Shown here in pieces: positions 1-8,069 of a stretch of DNA of 64,000 nucleotides. Under the pieces are notes generated by a model. The model did no database searches, was not told where the DNA came from, and saw only the letters and a program-made list of their open reading frames with translations. How positions within the stretch are numbered: the stretch's first letter is position 1; each line of letters opens with the position of its first letter. The stretch lies in the NCBI GenBank assembly GCA_017994175.1, contig JAGOLH010000008.1:1-64000 (forward strand), read 5' to 3'. The position numbers were made by a program, and so were the translations under genes. The DNA comes from Bacteroidales bacterium (GTDB taxonomy: Bacteria > Bacteroidota > Bacteroidia > Bacteroidales > ML635J-15).

Positions 1-1665
1 GCCAATGTGAAAGAAATGTATAAAGGCGGAGAATATTATCTTTTCGTTTATGAAGTTTTTGGCGATGTACGTTTCGTTGGTGCCCCCCCGTCTTCGATTG
101 GCAAGTTTGGCGGTGACACTGACAACTGGATGTGGCCCCGCCACACGGGCGACTTTTCTATTTTCAGAGTATATATGTCGCCGGATGGAAAGCCAACCGA
201 AGGTTACGACAAGAACAATGTTCCCTATGCTCCCATACATTATCTTCCAATATCGATCAAAGGAGTTAAAGAGGGCGATTTCACCATGATAATGGGATAT
301 CCCGGAGAAACCGAAAGATATCTTTCCGCAGCCGGTATGGAATATAAACGCGATTATTATGATCCGATTTTGGTGACATTACTGGGTACAATGCTCGATA
401 TTATGAAAGTTGACATGAACAATAATCCTGAAATAAAGCTTGCCATGGCAGATGTGTATGCAAATTATGCTAACGGCCGTAAGCTTTTCGACGGAGAAAT
501 GCAAACACTAAAAACCACCGATGCTATAGCACAAAGGCGTTCATTTGAAGAAGGTTTTATGCAGTGGGTTAACGCAGACGAAAAACGCAAAGGTAAGTAT
601 GGCGAAGCTTTCGAAAACCTGACAGCCAACTACAAAACCTACGGGGAGGCAACCAAAGCAATGTACTACCTTGCATTTGGTTTATTGCAGGGAAGCAGCA
701 GGGCTATGGATGTTCAAAGCTATATGGCATTGGCCAGCTACCTCGAAGATCCAAAGAACAATCAGGAGATGATTGATTTAACGGTTGATCAGTTAAAAAT
801 CGAAATGGAAGAAAATTTTAAAAAATACTTCCCTGCTACCGATAGAAAAGTTTTCGAAGCAATGCTAAAACTCTACATTAAAGATATTAAACCCGATGAA
901 CGTAATAGCGTTTTTGCCGACTTCATTTTCAAAAACTACAAAGCCACCTCAGAAGATGCTTCTATCGAAAAATTTGTTGCCGACGTGTATACCAGAAGTA
1001 TTTTTACCGATAAAACCCGAATGGAAGCGTTTCTGAATAAGCCCAACCTAAAGTTACTGCAGAAAGACCCAATGTATAATTTCGTAGAAACCATTTTCAA
1101 TGGGGTAATGTTGGTTCAGATGAGTTATATTGGCATTATGGATGAAGTTGATTCAGCCGAAAAGCTTTATATAGAAGCCATCAGGGCTTATCAGACCGAC
1201 AGGGATTTTTATCCTGATGCCAATTCCACATTACGTTTGACTTATGGAAGTGTGCAAGACTACGATCCCCGTGATGGTGTAAAATATCATTGGCTTACCT
1301 ATGCCGATGGTATTATTGAGAAAATGGACAACAGCGATCCTGAATTTGTAGTTGATCCGAAACTCGAGCAGTTAATCCGAGCCAAAGACTATGGTCGCTA
1401 TGCCGATGAAACAGGAAACCTGCCTGTTTGCTTCCTAAGCGATAACGACATTACCGGTGGTAATTCGGGGAGTCCTATTATTAACGGAAAAGGAGAGCTT
1501 ATAGGACTTGCATTCGACGGAAATTGGGAATGGCTGTGTAGTAATCTCATATTCAGCACTTCGTTGCAGCGTACTATTAATGTGGACTCCCGCTACGTGC
1601 TTTGGGTTATCGACAAATTTGCAGGCGCACAGAATATTATTAACGAGTTGGATATCAGACAATAA
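1..1665 (+). CDS. S46 family dipeptidyl-peptidase (DPP7/DPP11 family), 5' end cut by window
   Basis: The reading frame is open from base 1, so the start, signal peptide and catalytic His region lie upstream; about 554 codons remain of a family usually near 720. Visible are the GGDTDNWMWPRHTGDF block, which carries the catalytic Asp region of S46 enzymes, and GGNSGSP, with the nucleophile Ser at bases 1465-1467. Eighteen residues after that Ser is Gly (1519-1521), the position that is Arg in acidic-specific DPP11 and Gly in DPP7, so a preference for hydrophobic P1 residues is inferred. The protein should be a periplasmic enzyme releasing dipeptides from peptides. Compared with the complete paralog at 18439-20598, the usual EAMSGD after FDGN is replaced by EWLCSN, which may alter the substrate pocket. 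Confidence 0.93.
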   Translation, partial: ANVKEMYKGGEYYLFVYEVFGDVRFVGAPPSSIGKFGGDTDNWMWPRHTGDFSIFRVYMSPDGKPTEGYDKNNVPYAPIHYLPISIKGVKEGDFTMIMGYPGETERYLSAAGMEYKRDYYDPILVTLLGTMLDIMKVDMNNNPEIKLAMADVYANYANGRKLFDGEMQTLKTTDAIAQRRSFEEGFMQWVNADEKRKGKYGEAFENLTANYKTYGEATKAMYYLAFGLLQGSSRAMDVQSYMALASYLEDPKNNQEMIDLTVDQLKIEMEENFKKYFPATDRKVFEAMLKLYIKDIKPDERNSVFADFIFKNYKATSEDASIEKFVADVYTRSIFTDKTRMEAFLNKPNLKLLQKDPMYNFVETIFNGVMLVQMSYIGIMDEVDSAEKLYIEAIRAYQTDRDFYPDANSTLRLTYGSVQDYDPRDGVKYHWLTYADGIIEKMDNSDPEFVVDPKLEQLIRAKDYGRYADETGNLPVCFLSDNDITGGNSGSPIINGKGELIGLAFDGNWEWLCSNLIFSTSLQRTINVDSRYVLWVIDKFAGAQNIINELDIRQ

Positions 1666-1682
1666 TATTAGATTAATATTTG

Positions 1683-1711
1683 AAAGGCAGGATCCGATTC
1701 CTGCCTTTTTT
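1683..1711 (+). terminator. Rho-independent terminator after S46 peptidase gene
   Basis: A GGCAGGA/TCCTGCC stem with a short loop is preceded by AAA and followed by a run of six T, 18 bases after the stop codon of the peptidase gene. It fits an intrinsic terminator. Confidence 0.85.
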
Positions 1712-1761
1712 ATTCTCGCTTGCGAGGTTTAAAATTTTATTGAGTATTATTTTTCTTAAAC

Positions 1762-1785
1762 TTTTGATAGAAACCTCTATCAAAA
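1762..1785. promoter_or_regulatory. Perfect 9-bp inverted repeat upstream of the DUF3592 gene
   Basis: TTTTGATAG and CTATCAAAA form a perfect inverted repeat with a six-base spacer. It has no T-run after it, so it is not an obvious terminator, and it lies 14 bases before a TAnnTTTG -7 element, where a repressor or activator operator would sit. An RNA hairpin is the alternative if transcription starts upstream. Confidence 0.45.
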
Positions 1786-1799
1786 TTCAATTTCCTTTA

Positions 1800-1807
1800 T
1801 AAATTTG
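1800..1807 (+). promoter_or_regulatory. Putative Bacteroidota -7 element (TAAATTTG)
   Basis: TAAATTTG matches the TAnnTTTG consensus and lies 22 bases before the DUF3592 start codon. No TTTG is found at the expected -33 distance; the inverted repeat at 1762-1785 covers that area instead. Confidence 0.45.
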
Positions 1808-1829
1808 AATTATACGTTCGGAGGTTGTT

Positions 1830-2288
1830 ATGGGGAAAAAAAGTAAGAGTACCGGGTTAATAATGATTATTATTGCTGTATTATTTTTTACCGCAGATAT
1901 TTTTTCAATATTTCAGGTTGCAGATTATTACAAACATTCCCAACAAGCGACCGGAGTTGTTACAAACATTTTTCAGACCTCAACAAGTGGCCCTCACGGG
2001 CACAACCCTAGTTTTTCATATTCAATAGAATTTACAGCCTCGAATGGGAACCAGTATGTTGCTGTTACTGAAAGCAGGAACTTTGAACTGGGTGATGAAG
2101 TTATGGTAACTTATGATTCTCGTAATCCATTGATTTCATTTGCCTCGTTTTGGGATATTTGGATTTTTGTCATAATCTGTAGTTTGGGAAGTATTATTTT
2201 CCTGTTAATAGGTTACTCTAAACTAAAGTCAGCTAAACCTATTGAGAGCACAATATCATATCAGGCAAAACTCACAAAAACGCCATAA
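1830..2288 (+). CDS. DUF3592 domain membrane protein
   Basis: This 152-residue protein has a transmembrane segment at about residues 9-30, an extracytoplasmic beta-rich middle with the DUF3592-like pattern (GxV.. F.Y.. F.. G..Y... GD.V.V.Y...NP), and a second transmembrane segment at about 112-132. The family is widespread but has no assigned function. The ATG at 1830 is preceded by GGAGG at 1820-1824, an unusually good Shine-Dalgarno sequence for this lineage, which supports the start. The gene appears monocistronic, between a terminator and the opposite-strand pgk gene. Confidence 0.8.
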   Translation: MGKKSKSTGLIMIIIAVLFFTADIFSIFQVADYYKHSQQATGVVTNIFQTSTSGPHGHNPSFSYSIEFTASNGNQYVAVTESRNFELGDEVMVTYDSRNPLISFASFWDIWIFVIICSLGSIIFLLIGYSKLKSAKPIESTISYQAKLTKTP

Positions 2289-2366
2289 CTGCTCGTTGAA
2301 ACTTGACTTATTCTCTAGAATTCCGCTTATGTTTTCACGGAAAAATTTTATACAGAATTTATTTCT

Positions 2367-4751
2367 TTAAATTTTTGTTCTTATTGCTTTGAGGCTGGGG
2401 AGCTCTTTTCCTTCGATATATTCTAAAAGTGCACCTCCGGCAGTTGAAACATAACTGATTTTATGAGCAAGGCCATATTTGTTTAATGCAGCAATACTAT
2501 CGCCACCACCAACGAGCGAGTAAGCTCCATGGTCGGTGGAACGCGAAGATGCTAAAGCAATCTTTATTGTGCCATTGCTAAAATGATCCATCTCAAAAAC
2601 GCCCATCGGGCCATTCCACAATATGGTTCTACTTCGCTCAATCACTTTCGAAAATGTTTCAGCTGATTTAACTCCAATATCAAGACCTGACCAGCCATCT
2701 GGGATTTCATTAATTTTCACATGTCGAATGTGAGCCTCATTGTCGAATTTATCGGCGATCAGGCAATCGGTTGGAAGATAGAGCTTCACGTTTGTAAGAA
2801 TGGCTTTGTCGAGAATCTCTTTGGCTACACCAATATAGTCATCTTCTACCAATGAATTACCTATGCTTCCTCCCATAGCTTTAATAAATGTGAATGCAAT
2901 ACCGCCACCAATGATCAAATTATCGACCTTATCCATTAAAGCTTTAATAATATCGATCTTTGTCGATACCTTCGACCCTCCTACAATTGCGGTAAAGGGT
3001 TTTTCTCCCTTATGCAAGGCTCTTTCGATATGATTAATTTCGCTTTCCACCAAATAACCTAGCATTTTATCTTCCGGGAAAAACTTTGCCACCATATAGG
3101 TGGATGCATGTGCCCTGTGGGCTGTTCCAAAAGCATTCATAATATACACATCTCCCAGTTCGGCCAACTGTTTCGCAAAGTTTTCATCGTTTTTCTCCTC
3201 TTCGGGATGAAAACGCAGGTTTTCGAGAATCATCACTTCGCGGGGTTTCAGCTCATCTGCCATTTTTTTCACTTCAGGACCAATACTTTCTCCAGGAAAT
3301 TTCACATCAAGTTCAAGTTTTTTACATAAATACGGAACAATGTGCCGAATAGAATATTTATCCTCAAATCCGCCTTTGGGTCTGCCCAAATGGGTCATTA
3401 GAATCACAGAGCCATTATCTGCAAGAATTTTTCGAATGGTCGGAATCGCTGTAACAATCCGGGTATCGTCGGTAATATTAAACTCCTTATCGAGTGGCAC
3501 ATTAAAATCGACCCGCATTAAAACCCTTTTCCTGTTAAAATTGTAATCATCCACCGAAAAAGACTCCTTTATCGATCGTATGCCGGGAAGGTTTTTACCC
3601 TCGATATACTCAAGAAGGGCGCCTCCTGCCGACGAAAGGTAGCTGATTTTATGAGCCAAACTGTACTTATTCAGTGCAGCAATAGTATCGCCGCCTCCAA
3701 CCACTGAGTACAAACCCTTGTCGGTTTGTCTACCTACGGAAAGCGCAATTTTTTGGGTACCATACGAAAAATGAGGCATTTCGTAAACTCCCATAGGGCC
3801 ATCCCACAGCAGTGTTTTAGAGTCTTCAATAACTTTTGCAAAATTATCTGCAGACTTAATGCCTATATCAAGTCCAATCCAATTGGGTTTTATTTCGGTT
3901 ATCTCGCAATGCTCAATATTGGCATCATTACTCCGGCCGTCTGCAATAAGCACATCTTCGGGTAAATATACTCTTACATTTTGCTGCTTTGCATGCTCCA
4001 GAATTTTTTTTGCGACCTCCACATATGCCTCTTCAACAAGCGAATTACCAACGTTTATACCCATTGCCTTAAAAAAAGTAAAGCAAATACCTCCGCCAAG
4101 TATTAAATTATCAATCTTGGGCAACAGCGCATCCACAATATTTATTTTAGTAGTAACTTTATCTCCACCAAGCATAAGAGTAAAAGGATGGGCAGCTTCT
4201 TTCATAACCCTGTCGAGGTTTTTCATTTCACTCTCAATCAGGTAGCCAAACATTTTATCGTATGGGAAATACTTGGCAATAACTGCGGTGGATGCATGGT
4301 TGCGATGTGCGGTACCAAAAGCATCATTCACATACACATCACCCAAAGAGGCCAGTTTCTTTGCAAATTCATCATCTCCGGCTTCTTCTTCTTTATAAAA
4401 ACGCAGATTCTCAAGCATCATAATTTCACCAGGCTTAAGGGTGCGAGCCATCTCGGCTGTTTCATCGCTATTTACATCATCAGCAAGCTTAACATCGCGG
4501 CCAATTAGTTTTTTTACCAATGGTAAAATATGCACAAGGCTGTGTCTTTCAGTCCTTACACCCTGCGGCTGCCCACGGTGTGTAAGAATAATTATTGCTG
4601 CACCTTCGCTAAGCAGTTTAGTAATTGTAGGCAATGCTGTTTTTATACGCATATCATCGGTTGGAGTAACCCCTGCATTTATTGGCACGTTAAAATCGAC
4701 TCTCAGCAAAACCTTTTTGTTTGTAAAGTTGTAATTATCAAGATTGTACAT
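2367..4751 (-). CDS. pgk: Tandem fusion of two complete phosphoglycerate kinases
   Basis: The 794-residue protein is two full-length PGK domains end to end (about 1-396 and 397-794) in one uninterrupted frame; PGK is normally a single chain of about 395-415. PGK interconverts 1,3-bisphosphoglycerate plus ADP and 3-phosphoglycerate plus ATP in glycolysis and gluconeogenesis. Both halves have RVDFNVP (17-23, 413-419), LENLRF, AHRxHAS (148-154, 544-550), GPMGV and GGGD(T/S)IAALNKY. The N-half has HRGQP (58-62) where the family has HLGRP, losing a substrate-binding Arg, and WDGPMG instead of WNGPMG. The C-half keeps HLGRP (454-458) and WNGPMG but has MNAFG (538-542) where the N-half and the family have NDAFG. 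The halves differ throughout, so this is an old duplication. Both may be active, or one may have changed role. No other pgk is seen here. Confidence 0.93.
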   Translation of the reverse strand: MYNLDNYNFTNKKVLLRVDFNVPINAGVTPTDDMRIKTALPTITKLLSEGAAIIILTHRGQPQGVRTERHSLVHILPLVKKLIGRDVKLADDVNSDETAEMARTLKPGEIMMLENLRFYKEEEAGDDEFAKKLASLGDVYVNDAFGTAHRNHASTAVIAKYFPYDKMFGYLIESEMKNLDRVMKEAAHPFTLMLGGDKVTTKINIVDALLPKIDNLILGGGICFTFFKAMGINVGNSLVEEAYVEVAKKILEHAKQQNVRVYLPEDVLIADGRSNDANIEHCEITEIKPNWIGLDIGIKSADNFAKVIEDSKTLLWDGPMGVYEMPHFSYGTQKIALSVGRQTDKGLYSVVGGGDTIAALNKYSLAHKISYLSSAGGALLEYIEGKNLPGIRSIKESFSVDDYNFNRKRVLMRVDFNVPLDKEFNITDDTRIVTAIPTIRKILADNGSVILMTHLGRPKGGFEDKYSIRHIVPYLCKKLELDVKFPGESIGPEVKKMADELKPREVMILENLRFHPEEEKNDENFAKQLAELGDVYIMNAFGTAHRAHASTYMVAKFFPEDKMLGYLVESEINHIERALHKGEKPFTAIVGGSKVSTKIDIIKALMDKVDNLIIGGGIAFTFIKAMGGSIGNSLVEDDYIGVAKEILDKAILTNVKLYLPTDCLIADKFDNEAHIRHVKINEIPDGWSGLDIGVKSAETFSKVIERSRTILWNGPMGVFEMDHFSNGTIKIALASSRSTDHGAYSLVGGGDSIAALNKYGLAHKISYVSTAGGALLEYIEGKELPSLKAIRTKI

Positions 4752-4810
4752 ATCAATGGTGGGTTTAAAGTTTTTTTAATTTTTACAAATGGACTGCTAT
4801 TACATCTATT

Positions 4811-4818
4811 CAAAAATA
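4811..4818 (-). promoter_or_regulatory. Putative -7 element for pgk-pgk
   Basis: Read on the minus strand this is TATTTTTG, matching TAnnTTTG, 59 bases upstream of the pgk start codon. No matching -33 TTTG was found at 19-21 bases, so support is partial. Confidence 0.4.
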
Positions 4819-4889
4819 GTAATATATTCCGAAAATAACCATGTAATATTTATGTTTAGCGCGCTATTTTTCACAAAAAGTGCAAACAT

Positions 4890-4897
4890 TATTTTTG
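4890..4897 (+). promoter_or_regulatory. Putative -7 element for the holB-like gene
   Basis: TATTTTTG matches TAnnTTTG and ends 42 bases before the ATG at 4940. The -33 region is T-rich but is not a clean TTTG. Confidence 0.4.
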
Positions 4898-4939
4898 TTT
4901 CATCTCTTTAATGTAATTTAGCACAAACAAGATTCGCAC

Positions 4940-6064
4940 ATGAAATTTCAAGAAATTATAGGACAGGAAGAGGTAAAAAAATATTTAATACAAACAGTTA
5001 CAGAAAATCGCGTCAGCCACGCTCAGTTGTTCTATGGTCCGCCCAGTAGTGGGAAATTAGCACTTGCCGTAGCTTATGCCCAATACATTTGTTGTGCAAA
5101 CAAATCAGCAACTGATTCATGCGGTGAATGTGCAAGTTGCAGAAAATATGCAAAACTCATTCACCCCGACCTTCATTTTGTATTCCCCGTTATATCGGCG
5201 CAGGGCAAATCCAGTATCAGCGACACATATATTGAGTCGTGGCGCCTCAATTTTCTATCGAACCCTTACATAACCCTGAACGAGTGGTTGGAGTGCATCG
5301 GAGCCGAAAACAAACAGGGCAGTATTTACGCTGAAGAGGCTCGCGAGATTCTTCACAAACTAAACTTGAAAACTTTCGAAGCGGAATATAAGGTAATGAT
5401 AATATGGCTACCGGAACGAATGAATAACTCCACAGCAAATAAACTGCTTAAAATGCTGGAAGAACCTCCCGATAAAACCCTATTTGTTTTGGTAGCCGAT
5501 AATCACGAAGAAATACTTCCAACCATTTTATCAAGGACTCTCCCTGTAAAAATTCCCAGAATCGATAATAAAAGCCTTTCGGAAGCACTGGTTTCCAAGT
5601 TCGGCATAAATACTTCTGAAGCCCGTGAGATATGCAATATGTCGGAAGGAAACTATCTGGAAGCTGTAAATCATATTAACACTTCAGAAGAGCTAGTCTT
5701 CTATTTCGAAAAATTTGTTGCACTGATGCGACAAGCTTATTCCCGCAACATATATGACCTGGTGAAGTGGGTGGGAGAAATTGCAGGGACCGGTCGTGAG
5801 AAGCAGAAAAGCCTGATGGAGTATTCACTGCGCATGATTCGGGGGAATTTTCTAATCAATAATTCACTCCCCGAAATGTCGTTCCTTGTAAAACGGGAGA
5901 GGGATTTTTCGGAACGATTTTCAGCCTATATCACCCCAAATAATGTGGAAAAAATTGCTGAGGCATTTGAAAAAGCTGCTTATCATATCGAAAGGAACGG
6001 AAACGCAAGAATAATACTCACCGATTTGTGCTTTACGATGATGGCACTGTTAAAAGCCCGCTAA
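4940..6064 (+). CDS. holB: DNA polymerase III delta' subunit (clamp-loader)
   Basis: The 374-residue protein has the delta'/DnaX-like AAA+ layout. The N-terminal FxxIIGQEEVK start and SHAQLFYGPPSSGK (27-39, a Walker A-like loop) are followed by a zinc-module cysteine cluster (C51, C52, C61, C64, C67), then LEEPP (173-177) and ILSRT (196-200) in the sensor/arginine-finger region. In the clamp loader, delta' helps open the sliding clamp and place it on primed DNA. The GPPSSGK loop is close to consensus, although delta' often does not bind ATP productively; confusion with DnaX (tau/gamma) is unlikely because the chain is short and lacks the tau tail. It is divergent from pgk and ends 13 bases before the convergent methyltransferase gene. 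Confidence 0.88.
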   Translation: MKFQEIIGQEEVKKYLIQTVTENRVSHAQLFYGPPSSGKLALAVAYAQYICCANKSATDSCGECASCRKYAKLIHPDLHFVFPVISAQGKSSISDTYIESWRLNFLSNPYITLNEWLECIGAENKQGSIYAEEAREILHKLNLKTFEAEYKVMIIWLPERMNNSTANKLLKMLEEPPDKTLFVLVADNHEEILPTILSRTLPVKIPRIDNKSLSEALVSKFGINTSEAREICNMSEGNYLEAVNHINTSEELVFYFEKFVALMRQAYSRNIYDLVKWVGEIAGTGREKQKSLMEYSLRMIRGNFLINNSLPEMSFLVKRERDFSERFSAYITPNNVEKIAEAFEKAAYHIERNGNARIILTDLCFTMMALLKAR

Positions 6065-6077
6065 AAGCCATGTAAAA

Positions 6078-6947
6078 CTATTTCCTAAATAATCTTACCA
6101 CAATACCATAATCAACACTGCTGCCAAAACGACTTTCACCGAGTAATCTGTCGCTGGTTTCGGTAACAAAATCCGGGAAATAATCTGAAACTAATTTATT
6201 GGCATCCTGTTGATTAATTATTTGCGTATACAGGTTAATAATTACAAAACTACGATTGCCTAAAATCTTGCGTATTTCAGCCAACAATGGTTCAAGATGT
6301 TTTTCAAGTTTCCATATTTCACCACCAGGGCCCTTTCCTATTGCCGGCGGATCGAGTATAACGCCTTCGTAGGAATTCCCCCTCTTCTGCTCTTTTGCAA
6401 CAAATCGAAGCACATCATCGGTAATCCATCTGATACCATCAAGATTATTTTCTACCATCATTGTCTTTCCTCGCTGCACCACCTGTTTCAGCGCATCTAC
6501 ATGGGTTACCCTGTGTCCGTTGCCAGCTGCCACAAGACTTGCCACTCCGGTGTAGCCAAAAAGGTTTAAAATTTGAAGTTTCCTTCCGAATAATCCTTCT
6601 AATCCTGCAATAAAATTCCAGTTTATTGCCTGTTCGGGGAACACACCAACATGCTTAAAACTACTTAACTGCAATCTGATTTTTAAAGGTTTTCCGCAAA
6701 CTGAATACATAACCTCCCATGAATCAAACGGCGTATTAAAAAAGCTCCATTTACCACCAGTGCCAATATTATCAAGGTAAATAGCATCCGCTAAGGATTG
6801 CCATTCAGCTTTTGTAAGAAACGGTTTTCCGGTAGCAGACACTTCGGGTCTTATAATTATTTTGTTGCCGAAACGCTCCAATTTTTCTCCATCGCCACAA
6901 TCGATCAATTCATAATCGTTGAATATTTGATTTATGTTAATTTTCAT
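6078..6947 (-). CDS. Class I SAM-dependent methyltransferase, RlmI-like
   Basis: The protein of about 289 residues (from the ATG at 6947) has a Rossmann methyltransferase core with NLFGYTG (128-134) as SAM motif I, an acidic end of strand beta-2 (THVD), and LDPPAIG (198-204), the DPP-type motif of the RlmI/RlmK-like family (Methyltrans_SAM). Such enzymes methylate rRNA bases, usually C5 of cytosine, but the usual N-terminal PUA domain is absent, so the substrate is uncertain. An upstream in-frame start at 6974 is possible; 6947 gives a normal family N-terminus (MKININQIF). The start overlaps the end of the upstream yhbP-like gene by 11 bases, so the two are probably co-transcribed. Confidence 0.8.
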   Translation of the reverse strand: MKININQIFNDYELIDCGDGEKLERFGNKIIIRPEVSATGKPFLTKAEWQSLADAIYLDNIGTGGKWSFFNTPFDSWEVMYSVCGKPLKIRLQLSSFKHVGVFPEQAINWNFIAGLEGLFGRKLQILNLFGYTGVASLVAAGNGHRVTHVDALKQVVQRGKTMMVENNLDGIRWITDDVLRFVAKEQKRGNSYEGVILDPPAIGKGPGGEIWKLEKHLEPLLAEIRKILGNRSFVIINLYTQIINQQDANKLVSDYFPDFVTETSDRLLGESRFGSSVDYGIVVRLFRK

Positions 6948-7365
6948 CTCGTGTCCAATGTATTTTCTTACCAAAACCGAGTCGGTTGTCGGTCATTTTA
7001 ATAGAATCAATGCGTAAAACCCAAAATTCTGAATCCATAAATACAGCAAAAGGGAATCTTTTTAGGTAAATTAGCCTGGCCGTTTCGGCCTCATCAGGCC
7101 TGACAACTTCTCCGATAAATTGAATTCCCCTGATCATGCCAACAATTTTTGTTTCGAGATGAATGGTTCCTGCCACCTGCTTGTTTTTCGTAAATTCATT
7201 CACATGCCTTGTGTGTTGCTCCGAAGTAAAAACAAGGCTTACCCGATTTTGCCAGTAAGCGTAAAAACATGAAGTACACCAAGGTTGCCCTGCAACTGTG
7301 GTCGCAAGCGTAAAGACATGGTGTTTTCCGATAAATTTATGTATTCGTTCTTCAGGAGCTTGCAT
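6937..7365 (-). CDS. YhbP/UPF0306 family protein (pyridoxamine-phosphate-oxidase-like fold)
   Basis: This 142-residue protein matches the YhbP family along its length: a start like HHVFTLAT, then QPWCTSCFYAYW, TEEKTRHA-like TSEQHTRHV, VAGTIHLETK, IRGIQFIGEV, KRFPFA and the C-terminal TDNRLGFGKKIHW. The fold is the FMN-binding split barrel of pyridoxamine-phosphate-oxidase-like proteins, but no reaction is established for YhbP, and flavin binding is inference. It is the first gene of a two-gene unit with the overlapping methyltransferase. Confidence 0.85.
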   Translation of the reverse strand: MQAPEERIHKFIGKHHVFTLATTVAGQPWCTSCFYAYWQNRVSLVFTSEQHTRHVNEFTKNKQVAGTIHLETKIVGMIRGIQFIGEVVRPDEAETARLIYLKRFPFAVFMDSEFWVLRIDSIKMTDNRLGFGKKIHWTRDEN

Positions 7366-7484
7366 ATTTCAAAATTAGTGAATTTCCATGAAATAAATAA
7401 CTGACAATCTCTGTTAAATAATTTATGATTTTCCCTCAGAAATCAGGGATATAATACTTAAATTAGCCTGCAATATATAAGTGT

Positions 7485-8069
7485 GTGTTTGGTATTAACC
7501 TAAATAAAAATCAACCCGACGAAGTGCTGATCGCTTTGTATCAGCAAAACAACAAGCCTGAAATTATCGGGGAATTGTTCAAAAGATATACATCGTTGAT
7601 TTATTCAATAAGCTACAAGTACTTAAAAGATAGCGATAAATGCAAAGATATGGCAATGGATGTTTTTGAATTGCTTATCGAGAAACTTAAAACCCATCAG
7701 GTTGTCAATTTCAAATCGTGGTTGCACACCGTTGTTCGAAATGAATGTTTAATGATGCTTCGCGAAGAGACCCGCTCTTATTCGTTTGATGATACATTGA
7801 AAAATGGATCAAATAATTTTATGGAAGAAGACCCATTTTTGCATCTTGATTACGTGGAAAGAGAAAAAAAACTTGTATGTCTCGAAATATGTATCGAAAA
7901 ACTAAATATTGAACAAAAAACCTGTGTCGAGTTGTTTTATCTGAAGCAGATGTCGTATGTTGATATAAGCGATGAAACGGGATACGATTTAAAAAAGGTA
8001 AAAAGTTATATTCAAAATGGTAAACGAAATTTGAAAATATTGATTGAAAATTACAATGCCGGCAAATAA
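7485..8069 (+). CDS. ECF-type RNA polymerase sigma factor
   Basis: The 194-residue protein has sigma region 2 at about residues 25-90 (YKYLKDSDKCKDMAMDVFE, then FKSWLHTVVRNECL) and region 4 at about 130-185, with LFYLKQMSYVDISDETGYDLKKVKSYIQNGKRNL as helix-turn-helix. There is no region 1 or 3, which is typical for ECF factors. The start is a GTG at 7485. It overlaps the next gene, a membrane anti-sigma/TonB fusion, by 14 bases, a classic sigma/anti-sigma pair. The inferred role is transcription of an envelope-related regulon, probably including its own operon. Confidence 0.9.
   Translation: MFGINLNKNQPDEVLIALYQQNNKPEIIGELFKRYTSLIYSISYKYLKDSDKCKDMAMDVFELLIEKLKTHQVVNFKSWLHTVVRNECLMMLREETRSYSFDDTLKNGSNNFMEEDPFLHLDYVEREKKLVCLEICIEKLNIEQKTCVELFYLKQMSYVDISDETGYDLKKVKSYIQNGKRNLKILIENYNAGK

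Noticed and set aside
2367-4751. Assembly collapse or a frameshift merging two identical pgk genes
   Set aside because: The halves differ throughout at the protein level, and the frame is continuous without an odd junction. An assembly error with a distant copy cannot be fully excluded and is listed as a test.
7370-7377. Minus-strand TAATTTTG as promoter of the yhbP-like gene
   Set aside because: It lies only five bases before the start codon, which leaves no room for a transcript start and leader.
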